A stretch of DNA of 7,818 nucleotides from an uncultured Bacteroides sp. (GCA_900557355.1 USSR01000315.1:1-7818); one strand, 5' to 3'. Counted from the first letter of the stretch, positions 1 through 6,090 are shown. The notes: a model not told the origin generated them from the sequence alone. Numbers and translations: made by a program.

Positions 1-53
1 GTCTGACTATCTATGCCGTGATGCACGGATATGTAGAGGCAGACCGCATCTAA
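1..53 (+). CDS. Possible 3' end of an upstream gene (partial)
   Basis: From base 3 one frame stays open to a TAA at 51-53 and reads LTIYAVMHGYVEADRI. The mixed hydrophobic and charged composition would suit a real C-terminus, and a probable terminator lies about 200 bases downstream on the same strand. I do not recognise the family, and 16 codons are too few to prove coding. The other frames of this short stretch cannot be excluded. Confidence 0.4.
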   Translation, partial: LTIYAVMHGYVEADRI

Positions 54-255
54 ACCCTGAAATATAGACCTCTTGTTCCCTCGCCAACTCATTTAAAACT
101 GAAAAGTAATGAATGAAATGACTACGCTCAGGATCACAGATACTCAGTAAATCATTATTTCATTCAGAACCGCTCAGTTACAAAGCAAACGACATTTTTT
201 ATCCTGAAGATTATTTTATAAGCACTTTGCACAGAAAATGCGAAGTGCCGGAACT

Positions 256-286
256 AAGTAGCCGCACCGCTACTTTTATCCTTTTT
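256..286 (+). terminator. Probable intrinsic terminator
   Basis: AAGTAGC (256-262) pairs perfectly with GCTACTT (269-275) around a 6-base loop. A T-rich tail follows, ending in TTTTT at 282-286, although the T run is interrupted by ATCC. It would end a transcript from the gene whose tail is at 1-53. The stem is only 7 bp and the tail is imperfect, so termination is likely but not certain. Confidence 0.45.
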
Positions 287-319
287 CCCTGCAACGGCTA
301 AAAAAAATCATAGTGAACG

Positions 320-404
320 GCTATTCTTTCCACCACGAGGTTCTTTTCTTTCCAAACTTTCTCCGTGGTGGAAAGAAAAGAACCTCGTGGTGGAAAGAAT
401 AAGC
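320..404. repeat. 33-bp perfect inverted repeat (long hairpin)
   Basis: Bases 322-354 are the exact reverse complement of 369-401, with a 14-base spacer at 355-368. One bulged base lets the pairing extend to 320 and 404. One strand of the stem is almost all pyrimidine apart from a CCACCACGAGG core. A 14-bp motif, CGTGGTGGAAAGAA, occurs twice on the right side (364-377 and 386-399, period 22) and once inverted on the left (324-337), so the left arm can pair in two registers. No T run follows on either strand, so it is not a standard terminator. It lies about 150 bases upstream of the receptor promoter. Confidence 0.9.
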
Positions 405-480
405 ATCCACATATAAAAAACTTATCATCCGGCAGAAAAAACAATAAAAGTGCCTGGGAAAAGAGTTAAGCCATTCTCTA

Positions 481-500
481 AATCCTCATTAATGAGGATT
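481..500. promoter_or_regulatory. 20-bp perfect palindrome, candidate operator
   Basis: AATCCTCATTAATGAGGATT is its own reverse complement over all 20 bases. Its last two bases overlap the TTG at 499-501 that I read as the -33 element of the receptor promoter. A perfect dyad in that position suits a dimeric regulator acting on the receptor gene, either an activator touching sigma or a repressor. I cannot match it to a named regulator, and it does not resemble the classic Fur box. Confidence 0.6.
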
Positions 501-529
501 GCGGGAAAAAGAGAAATGCCCTTACTTTG
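499..529 (+). promoter_or_regulatory. Bacteroides-type promoter of the receptor gene
   Basis: TTG at 499-501 is followed after 20 bases by TTACTTTG at 522-529. This fits the Bacteroides sigma-ABfr pattern (-33 TTG, -7 TAnnTTTG) with one mismatch in the -7 element. Transcription would start near 535, leaving a leader of about 20 A-rich bases before the ATG at 556. Confidence 0.6.
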
Positions 530-555
530 CAAACGAAATAATAGAAGCAAAAAAA

Positions 556-2934
556 ATGGAGAAGAGTAAATTGTTCGCCTTTGCCCTGACACTCCTGTCA
601 ATAGGAAATGTATGTGCAGAGGAAGTGGATACCCTGAAAATCGTGGATGTTGAAGAAGTCCTTATCATTGCAGCCCCCAAAGAAAACCGTAAGTTGCGCG
701 AACTGCCCAACGCCGTCACCCTGCTTTCACAACAGGACATGCAAGCTGCACAAGTAAACTCAATCAAAAACCTGACCGCACTTGTACCCAATATATTTAT
801 CCCCGATTATGGTTCGCGCCTGACTTCCGCTGTTTATATCCGCGGCATCGGCTCGCGTATCAACACCCCGTCCGTAGGATTGTACGTCGACAATATACCT
901 TATATAGATAAGTCGGCATTCGACTTTGATTATTCCGATATTGAACGTATCGACGTGCTGCGCGGCCCGCAAGGCACACTGTACGGACGAAATGCGATGG
1001 GAGGAATTATTAAAGTGCATACCAAATCTCCTTTCTCCTATCAAGGCACCGACTTCCGCATTGGAGCCGGCACACATAACCAATACAATACTTCCGTCAC
1101 GCACTATCACCGGATAAACGAGCGGTTTGCTTTCTCCGCCGGAGGGTTTTATGACTATGAGGGAGGATTCTTCCGCAATGCGGCACGCAATAATGATAAG
1201 TTAGATAAAGGACAATCCGTCGGTGGACGCGCCCGTGCCATCTATCTGCCCAGCGAAAACTGGAAGCTCGACTTCAACCTAAGCTATGAGTATAGCGACC
1301 AGGGCGGCTATCCTTACGGACTTTATGATAAAGAAAACGGAACTGTTGCCAAACCCGCTTACGATGAAGAAAGCAGTTACTACCGCAATCTGCTGAATGC
1401 CGGACTGAATCTGGAATATCAGGCGCAAAACTTCATTCTGAGTGCCGTCACCGGCTATCAGTGGTTGCGCGACCGCATGTTCATGGACCAGGATTTCTCC
1501 GCAGCCAATATCTTCAATATAGAACAGAAGCAAAGAATAAATACGTTCTCAGAAGAAATCGTTCTGAAATCCAAGCCCAACCGTCGTTGGCAATGGACCA
1601 CAGGCGCTTTCGGTTTCTATCAATCCCTGCATACGGACGGTCCGGTGCTATTCCACCGGGATGGCATCACTTCGGTAATTGAAGGAAATGCAAACAGTGT
1701 TTTCGACGACCTCGCATCAATGGGGGTGCCGGGCATACCCGTCATGCACCTAGGCATCAATAATGAGAGTTTACCCGTCAGCGGAAGTTTCGACACCCCT
1801 ACGCTGAGCGGTGCCATTTTCCACCAGTCCACCTTCAATGATTTATTTGTCAAAGGCTTGTCGGCAACCATCGGTTTGCGAATGGACTATGAGAAAGTAA
1901 AGATGGAATATAACTCTGCCGCCGCAACCACCAACTTCAACTTCTCCATGAAGATGGGAAATCCGGCCAATCCCCAGATTATCGAGAGTCAAGGCCTTGA
2001 AGGAAATGCGGCTTATCTGGGCTAAGAATCTACCGACTACGTTCAGCTATTGCCTAAGTTCGCTTTGCAATACGAATGGAACAAGGGAAATAATATTTAC
2101 GCAACCGCCGCACGTGGCTATCGTTCGGGAGGATATAACATTCAGATGTTCTCCGACCTCGTGACGGGAGTGCTCAGCAACTCCATGATGGATGCCATCA
2201 TGACCGACCCTAACTTCAGCAGGTTCTCTGCCATGATTGAACAAATGAAAAAAGAATTGCCGGAGGTAAGCGATGCCACCAAGTATAAACCGGAATATAC
2301 CTGGAACTACGAAATAGGAAGCCATCTCACGCTTTGGGAAGGGCGCTTGCTTGCCGACCTCTCCGCTTTCTACATGGATACACGCAACCAGCAGATTGCA
2401 AAGTTTGCGGAGAATGGTCTGGGCCGTATCACAGTGAACGCAGGAAAAAGCCATAGTTACGGTGCCGAAGCAAGCCTGCGTGCCGCTCTTACCACTGCAT
2501 TTACGGTAAACGCTTCTTATGGATACACTTATGCTACTTTCAAAGAGTACGCAACCAACGTTAAAGTGGACAGAGAGACAAAGGAGATAAGTTACAACGG
2601 CAATTACGTCCCCTTCGTGCCCAAACATACACTGAGTCTGGGCGGACAATACATCTTCCGCATCAACCCGGGGCATTGGCTGGACTGCATCCAGGTAAAT
2701 GCCAACTACACCGGTGCCGGACGCATCTACTGGACAGAGCAGAATGACGTGGTCTTCTACGGCACACTGAACGGACGCCTCAGTCTGCAGAAAGGCAACG
2801 GACAGATTGACTTCTGGGTTCGCAATGCACTGGATAAAGATTATGCTGCTTTTTACTTTGAAAGCATGGGTAACGGGTTCATGCAGAAAGGACGGCCTAT
2901 ACAAGCGGGGATTGAATTGCGTTGCAGGTTCTGA
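556..2934 (+). pseudogene. TonB-dependent outer-membrane receptor, interrupted by one in-frame TAA
   Basis: This is an outer-membrane gated-channel receptor that would import a scarce ligand using TonB energy. The ATG at 556 is chosen over upstream TTG 499 because it starts a signal peptide, with likely cleavage after VCA at residue 21. Residues 43-175 form the plug domain, with the hallmark RGPQGTLYGRNAMGG from residue 136; the beta barrel follows and ends in the expected terminal Phe (RCRF). There is no SusC-type N-terminal carboxypeptidase-regulatory domain and no SusD partner nearby, so iron, heme, cobalamin or a similar small ligand is likelier than glycan, but the ligand cannot be read. 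Codon 490 (2023-2025) is TAA. The same frame continues to the TGA at 2932-2934 with intact barrel sequence, giving 792 positions in all. A TAT or TAC to TAA change would explain it. A fresh nonsense mutation or a sequencing error are both possible. Confidence 0.88.
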
Positions 2935-3023
2935 AAGCAAATACATTCCTATAAGAATATTTTTCCTGAACGGGAGCAAGTTTGATATTGTATTCGGATA
3001 AGTGCAGGATTTCCGAAACAGTT

Positions 3024-3065
3024 TCCACTTTTACAGTGGAGTATCAAAAACAAGCATTACCTTTG
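3024..3065 (+). promoter_or_regulatory. Promoter with upstream dyad, for a small RNA
   Basis: TACCTTTG at 3058-3065 is an exact match to the Bacteroides -7 consensus. No clear TTG lies 19-21 bases upstream. That place is instead occupied by an inverted repeat, TCCACT (3024-3029) and AGTGGA (3035-3040), with a 5-base spacer. A weak -33 replaced by a dyad suggests an activator-dependent promoter. Transcription would start near 3071. Confidence 0.5.
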
Positions 3066-3070
3066 CACAG

Positions 3071-3168
3071 TGAATCGAGTAAGTATGCCGCATTGCTATA
3101 GGCTTATATGCAAGATACCTAACGCCATCGACTTGTGCCTGATGCACAAACCGATGGCGTTTTTCTTT
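3071..3168 (+). ncRNA. Candidate small RNA of about 100 nt
   Basis: A consensus -7 element ends at 3065 and a strong intrinsic terminator ends near 3166, defining a short transcription unit in the gap between the receptor and the convergent lipoprotein gene. The only ATG-initiated ORF inside (from 3085, 30 codons) runs through the terminator stem and looks fortuitous. The likely product is a noncoding RNA whose 3' end is the terminator hairpin, with about 50 less-structured bases at the 5' end. The terminator alone could instead serve the receptor mRNA, which ends about 190 bases upstream. The start is inferred from the promoter position. Confidence 0.5.
3121..3166 (+). terminator. Strong intrinsic terminator
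   Basis: AACGCCATCG (3121-3130) pairs perfectly with CGATGGCGTT (3152-3161). After a 2x2 internal loop, TTGTGC pairs with GCACAA around a CTGAT loop. The stem runs into TTTTTCTTT. The T tract exists only on the plus strand, so it ends plus-strand transcription (small RNA and possibly receptor read-through), not the minus-strand lipoprotein gene. Confidence 0.85.
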
Positions 3169-3189
3169 ATTCAATAGGAGCACCGCAAT

Positions 3190-3218
3190 TTGCAAAGGCG
3201 CTCACGTCGCTTCTGCAA
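3190..3218. other. Imperfect hairpin in the convergent 3' region
   Basis: TTGCAAAGGCG (3190-3200) pairs imperfectly with CGCTTCTGCAA (3208-3218) around a 7-base loop, with one mismatch and one wobble. It lies just past the stop of the minus-strand lipoprotein gene and could protect or end its mRNA. Neither side has a T run, so I do not call it an intrinsic terminator. Confidence 0.3.
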
Positions 3219-3225
3219 CTGAAGG

Positions 3226-5397
3226 TTATTCCGCAGTAGAGCCGCTGTAAACTTTTCCGTTTACCGTGACCTGTCCCGCTTTGTTGCGGATATCAAGCCC
3301 CTTTCCGGCGTTGCCGAAATTAGTGCCGGAAGTTGCGTCATAGGTAAATGTTACCGTCTGGCTGCTCTGGCTCGGATTGGCATCAATGTAAACGGAAGGA
3401 TAGTCTGTGGAAGCAGCGTTGTCCTTCAGAACACTGAATGTGCAACTGTTTCTCAATTCAACTACCTTCGGGCAGTTGTAGGCGGTGTTGCTGCCGCGAT
3501 TTCCAATGGTGAGGGCTGCAGAAGGCGCCTGATTGCCATCTCCCCAAGAAGTAGCTCCTGCCGGCTTATTGCTGCCGATTCCCGTGTCATAACTGCTGCT
3601 AACGTTCAGTTTGAACGTGCACCCATCGAAGGTAAAATTGCCTCCACGCAGGAAAGCACCCTGCCAACCACCGGTAAAGGTACAGTTTGTTGCCGTCACA
3701 GTGCCGGGAACATTGAACATCAAGCCGGTTTCCTCAGCCGTGAAAGTGGAATTTGTGAGCGTAACTACGTGGCCGGAACCGTTTTCCTTGGCAGCATTCG
3801 AGGAAAGACAATAATATTTGCAGTTCATTGTACTGTTTTCTACTGTAATCTTAGCCGAACTTACGCGCGGGTCTATCAAGATACCGGCCGAACCGACAGA
3901 AGGAGCGGTATATTCAATATTCTTCATGGTGAAGTTGCCTCCGATACTTTGATTGATAGCGATGGCCTGGCTGTAGTCAGTGATTTTACCCTTGCTGATA
4001 CCGTCACCGTTAAAGGTCAGTGTTGCTCCTCCAGCAATAAGGTGAAAGCCCTTGTCTTCCAGTGTCAGTGTATGTGTGCCCACATTGATCTCCATGTTCT
4101 TGCCTTCTGCCACAACTATGCGGCTCTTGATGCTTGCGTCAGCTTGCAACGTAATCTTCTTCACTTCCGCACCGGCCGCAATGTTGATGCCTCCTTTCTC
4201 GATTACCAGTTCATCTATCACGGTACCGTCCTTGATTTCCAATGTGTTTTCTCCGGTACTGGAAGTCACTTTGGTCCAAGATCCGCCGTTCAGTTCCACA
4301 TGCTCAATGTTCTTCACGTTCAGCGTGCCTGTGGTACCTTGGGGAACATTGATGACGGCAGCCGGAGTGGCTGTATCATCCGTAGCCCCCTTCACGGTGA
4401 ATTCATTGCTACTGACAGAAGCAATGTTAATAGTGACAGGCTCTTCTGCCGTACTGGAAGAAGGGATGGCAATCTCTCCGTTGGCAGCTACACTTTCAAT
4501 TGTGATATTCTTCACGCCTTCTTCCAAAGCCTTGTTGGCGGCTTCCGCATCGGCTACGGTTTGTGAGAAATTGATGGTTTCTCCATCAATCTCCACAATG
4601 CGGATGGGACGCATTTCCTTGGCTGTACCGGCCGTTACTGTAAAACTGGAAGTGGTATGGAACACTTGAGCTTCTGCTATTCCTATCTTCAAGGTGGCTG
4701 TGATACCTCCGGAATACGCTCCTGCGGGCACGGGGATATCCAGTATCAGCGGATCTATGCCCGTTCCGGTAAATGAGAGGGTAACTTCTCCGCCTGTGCT
4801 CGACAGTGCAGCCAGCGTGGCGGGTGTACCGGGAGTCAGGACGGCTGTTCCGGTAATGCCGGATGCATTCAGTTTCAGTGTACCTTGCGCGCCGCCTTCA
4901 ATGCCGCTCACTTGGATACGCATCAATCCGCTCAACAACTGCGTGAACTCCACCTTGTTCTTGGCCTCATTCAGCTTACCGAACATCGGCGCGTTGCTCA
5001 CGGGATAAGTGTAAGTAGTGGGGAAAGTCAATGTGCACGTGGATGGAGTGTAGTTCTTCGACGGATATACCGCATATTCCAATTCCGACATTTCGCCCGT
5101 CACCGTGCCTTTAAAGGTACCGGTGCTTCCACCCTCGCCGTTTTTCAATTCAAATGTTCCGGTGGAACTGTAAACATTGTCTTGTACCAATGTACCGAAG
5201 ACATAGAAAGCGTCTCCTGCACTCCAGTTTACGTTATAGTTTACATCCACCGCAGTACGTGTGTCCGCACCGGTGGTGGCAGTCAGGGTCAGTTCATCTT
5301 GTTGCGTGGCAGCTCCGTTCTCCATAAGTTCTTCGTTGGAGCAACCTGCCAATGCGGCTGTGCAAAGCAGGGCCGTGAGGTAAGTCAATCTTTTCAT
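3226..5397 (-). CDS. Surface lipoprotein: fimbrillin-like N-terminus plus beta-helix-like C-terminus
   Basis: 723 residues, ATG to TAA. A lipoprotein signal peptide ends in LAGC, with Cys19 as the lipidated residue. Acidic residues soon after it (SNEE) resemble the Bacteroidetes lipoprotein export signal, so surface exposure is likely. Residues about 30-270 look like the fimbrillin/Mfa-like family, with a TAVDVNYNVNWSAGDAFYVF segment near 48-67 and a conserved-looking core around 130-165. From about 275 the chain is short hydrophobic strands rich in Thr, Asn, Ser and Gly. Rungs such as NSTM (521), NSTF (549), NCTF (571), GCTF (592) and SCTF (651) recur, as in right-handed parallel beta-helices. 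It is much longer than a usual fimbrillin and shows no catalytic motif, so an adhesin or fimbria-associated tip protein is a reasonable guess, not a demonstrated role. It lies 69 bases downstream of the small peptide gene, probably in one operon. Confidence 0.88.
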   Translation of the reverse strand: MKRLTYLTALLCTAALAGCSNEELMENGAATQQDELTLTATTGADTRTAVDVNYNVNWSAGDAFYVFGTLVQDNVYSSTGTFELKNGEGGSTGTFKGTVTGEMSELEYAVYPSKNYTPSTCTLTFPTTYTYPVSNAPMFGKLNEAKNKVEFTQLLSGLMRIQVSGIEGGAQGTLKLNASGITGTAVLTPGTPATLAALSSTGGEVTLSFTGTGIDPLILDIPVPAGAYSGGITATLKIGIAEAQVFHTTSSFTVTAGTAKEMRPIRIVEIDGETINFSQTVADAEAANKALEEGVKNITIESVAANGEIAIPSSSTAEEPVTINIASVSSNEFTVKGATDDTATPAAVINVPQGTTGTLNVKNIEHVELNGGSWTKVTSSTGENTLEIKDGTVIDELVIEKGGINIAAGAEVKKITLQADASIKSRIVVAEGKNMEINVGTHTLTLEDKGFHLIAGGATLTFNGDGISKGKITDYSQAIAINQSIGGNFTMKNIEYTAPSVGSAGILIDPRVSSAKITVENSTMNCKYYCLSSNAAKENGSGHVVTLTNSTFTAEETGLMFNVPGTVTATNCTFTGGWQGAFLRGGNFTFDGCTFKLNVSSSYDTGIGSNKPAGATSWGDGNQAPSAALTIGNRGSNTAYNCPKVVELRNSCTFSVLKDNAASTDYPSVYIDANPSQSSQTVTFTYDATSGTNFGNAGKGLDIRNKAGQVTVNGKVYSGSTAE

Positions 5398-5466
5398 GTT
5401 TGAGTAATTTTTTTGTTTTGAAAATTAATTGTAGTGGGAACATCCGCTTACGTGCGGAGGTGGGCA

Positions 5467-5607
5467 TCATTGCCAGTAACCGTCTTCCTTGTCCCAAGTG
5501 GGAAGACCGGATTCGGTGTCGCTGGTTGCAAAGCCAGTTTCCACCGCCACCTGCAATATTTCTATTTCGGGCGGCTCATACCTCTCTTTTGGTTGGGTAT
5601 CCATCAT
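5467..5607 (-). CDS. Small acidic peptide upstream of the lipoprotein (46 aa)
   Basis: This ORF starts at tandem ATGs (5605-5607 and 5602-5604) just after an A-rich stretch and ends at TGA 5467-5469. The frame is open further upstream, but that part lies inside the structured leader and looks non-coding. The peptide begins MMDTQ, continues KERYEPPEIEILQVAVETGF, then ATSDTES, and ends in the acidic and aromatic DKEDGYWQ. Short proteins of this style (Tyr-x-x-Pro-Glu, alternating Ile/Val/Leu, then an Ala-x-Ser turn and a polar tail) are familiar beside fimbrillin-like genes in Bacteroidales, but I know no assigned function. There is no signal peptide or membrane segment. It is the first gene after the leader and is likely co-transcribed with the lipoprotein. 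It could act as a regulated leader ORF or as a partner of the lipoprotein; neither is shown. Confidence 0.7.
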   Translation of the reverse strand: MMDTQPKERYEPPEIEILQVAVETGFATSDTESGLPTWDKEDGYWQ

Positions 5608-5663
5608 GTTTTTTTTGAGTATTACGGTCTTCCTCAGCTCCATGGCAGGCCTGTAAATAAACA

Positions 5664-5692
5664 CGAAGCGTAGAACTGATTGCTACACTTCG
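5664..5692 (-). promoter_or_regulatory. Second leader hairpin, 10 bp
   Basis: In minus-strand RNA CGAAGUGUAG (5692-5683) pairs with CUACGCUUCG (5673-5664) around a 9-base loop, with one U-G pair. The complement would have a C-A mismatch there. Only base 5693 separates it from the large hairpin, so the two stems could stack. Confidence 0.6.
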
Positions 5693-5693
5693 C

Positions 5694-5815
5694 CAGTAAC
5701 GGGGCCCTGAGATTGCCCTTAATCCACGAAATGATACAATGCAGCCCCACGCTTATAGCGTGAAGCCGTCCAGGTATCATTCTTGTGGATTGAAATTTCT
5801 CAGGTTTCGTTACTG
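5694..5815 (-). ncRNA. Large branched-stem hairpin within the leader
   Basis: Four paired blocks are nested in order. 5694-5701 pairs with 5808-5815 (CAGTAACG). 5706-5712 pairs with 5798-5804 (CCTGAGA). 5721-5727 pairs with 5785-5791 (AATCCAC). 5731-5737 pairs with 5774-5780 (ATGATAC). The tip, 5742-5768, forms a 12-bp stem with a 3-base loop when read as minus-strand RNA, using three G-U pairs. The internal loops are asymmetric, as in structured RNAs. A small mobile inverted-repeat element is an alternative, but I see no target-site duplication. Confidence 0.65.
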
Positions 5816-5850
5816 ACAAGAATGAAGCAAGACGCTTCTAAATATTATTC

Positions 5851-5880
5851 TAAAAAAACTTTGCGGCAGACGCTTCCGCA
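5851..5880 (-). terminator. Terminator-like hairpin at the start of the leader
   Basis: In the minus-strand RNA TGCGG (5880-5876) pairs with CCGCA (5866-5862), with two more pairs inside. After AAG comes a run of seven T (5858-5852). It begins almost at the inferred transcription start, so it may be an attenuator or simply a 5' stabilising hairpin. The stem is short and the T run is offset by three bases. Confidence 0.4.
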
Positions 5881-5884
5881 CACC

Positions 5885-5905
5885 CGGCAAATGTAAAGTT
5901 TGCCG
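5885..5905. promoter_or_regulatory. Dyad covering the -7 element, candidate operator
   Basis: CGGCAAA (5885-5891) and TTTGCCG (5899-5905) form a perfect 7-bp inverted repeat with a 7-base spacer that spans the -7 element of the operon promoter. A dimeric repressor bound here would block transcription. No regulator gene is visible in the window. Confidence 0.45.
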
Positions 5906-5918
5906 CCGACATAAACAA
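5888..5918 (-). promoter_or_regulatory. Consensus Bacteroides promoter of the peptide-lipoprotein operon
   Basis: On the minus strand TTG (5918-5916) is followed after exactly 20 bases by TACATTTG (5895-5888), a full match to the -33/-7 pattern. Transcription would begin near 5882 and read through the leader into the peptide and lipoprotein genes. It is the best promoter match in the window. Confidence 0.75.
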
Positions 5919-5978
5919 GAAAAATGAAAGATATTTTAAAAATGCCTGTCATAAGTGTCAGGATTCCCAATTCGACAA

Positions 5979-6047
5979 AGCATGGGTAACGGATTCATAA
6001 AGGAAGGATGGCTACAGGCGGGCATTGGGTTGTGTTGCAGATTCTAA
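5979..6047 (+). pseudogene. Remnant of the 3' end of a second TonB-dependent receptor
   Basis: This stretch aligns with the last 24 codons (including stop) of the receptor at 556-2934. About 56 of 69 aligned bases match, with one 3-base gap. It reads SMGNGFIKEGWLQAGIGLCCRF and then TAA, against SMGNGFMQKGRPIQAGIELRCRF in the receptor. The similarity stops abruptly before 5979 and after the stop codon. The mixed silent and replacement changes show that it is a diverged paralog tail, not a recent copy. It is in direct orientation, about 3 kb downstream. It is the visible stub of a receptor gene lost by deletion or displaced by insertion. Confidence 0.8.
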
Positions 6048-6090
6048 AACCTCGCTCAGCCCGCTAAAATAGGCTTGTTTGCAGGGATAT

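Larger units (their letters stand above)
54..480. other. Intergenic region with several dyads
   Basis: I see no credible gene here. The stretch holds a 9-bp inverted repeat (111-119 with 157-165, GAATGAAAT/ATTTCATTC) separated by 37 bases, a terminator-like hairpin at 256-286, and the long perfect inverted repeat at 320-404, both listed separately. The remainder is A+T-rich spacer leading to the receptor promoter. Confidence 0.6.
5608..5882 (-). promoter_or_regulatory. Highly structured 5' leader RNA of the peptide-lipoprotein operon
   Basis: Between the minus-strand promoter and the peptide start lie about 275 transcribed bases with four hairpins in order: 5880-5862 followed by T7, 5838-5824, the large 5815-5694 hairpin, and 5692-5664. 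The two largest stems contain G-U pairs that work only in the minus-strand RNA and become A-C mismatches in the complement, which argues for a selected RNA structure on the transcribed strand. I do not recognise a known riboswitch class. A cis-regulatory leader or a processed RNA are both possible. Confidence 0.6.

Noticed and set aside
2050..2934. Independent gene starting at TTG 2050
   Set aside because: It is the same frame as the receptor, begins in mid-barrel without a signal peptide, and is better explained as the continuation after the premature stop.
2047..2979. Minus-strand open frame of 310 codons over the 3' half of the receptor
   Set aside because: The receptor frame on the plus strand has clear barrel sequence and a proper C-terminus. 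The antisense frame has no domain or start signals.
3085..3177. 30-codon ORF starting within the candidate small RNA
   Set aside because: It runs through both arms of the terminator and has no ribosome-binding signal.
3769..4566. Long plus-strand open frame of 265 codons opposite the lipoprotein gene, and similar ones at 4052-4669, 4694-5008 and 4885-5403
   Set aside because: They are antisense shadows of the lipoprotein gene. They have no promoter, ribosome site or recognisable domain, and they overlap one another.
5443..5458. TCCGC/GCGGA dyad between the peptide and lipoprotein genes
   Set aside because: A 5-bp stem with no T tract on the minus strand is too weak to call a terminator or processing site.
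5694..5815. Invertible promoter switch flanked by inverted repeats
   Set aside because: The arms pair in interrupted blocks along their length instead of forming two compact terminal repeats, no promoter lies inside, and no invertase gene is visible.
5634..5819. Minus-strand 61-codon ORF inside the leader
   Set aside because: It lies wholly within the large RNA stems, its sequence looks random, and the constraint there is on base pairing, not codons.
5947..5963. Short inverted repeat CCTG...CAGG before the receptor remnant
   Set aside because: Only 4 bp pair and there is no T run; it is not distinguishable from chance.
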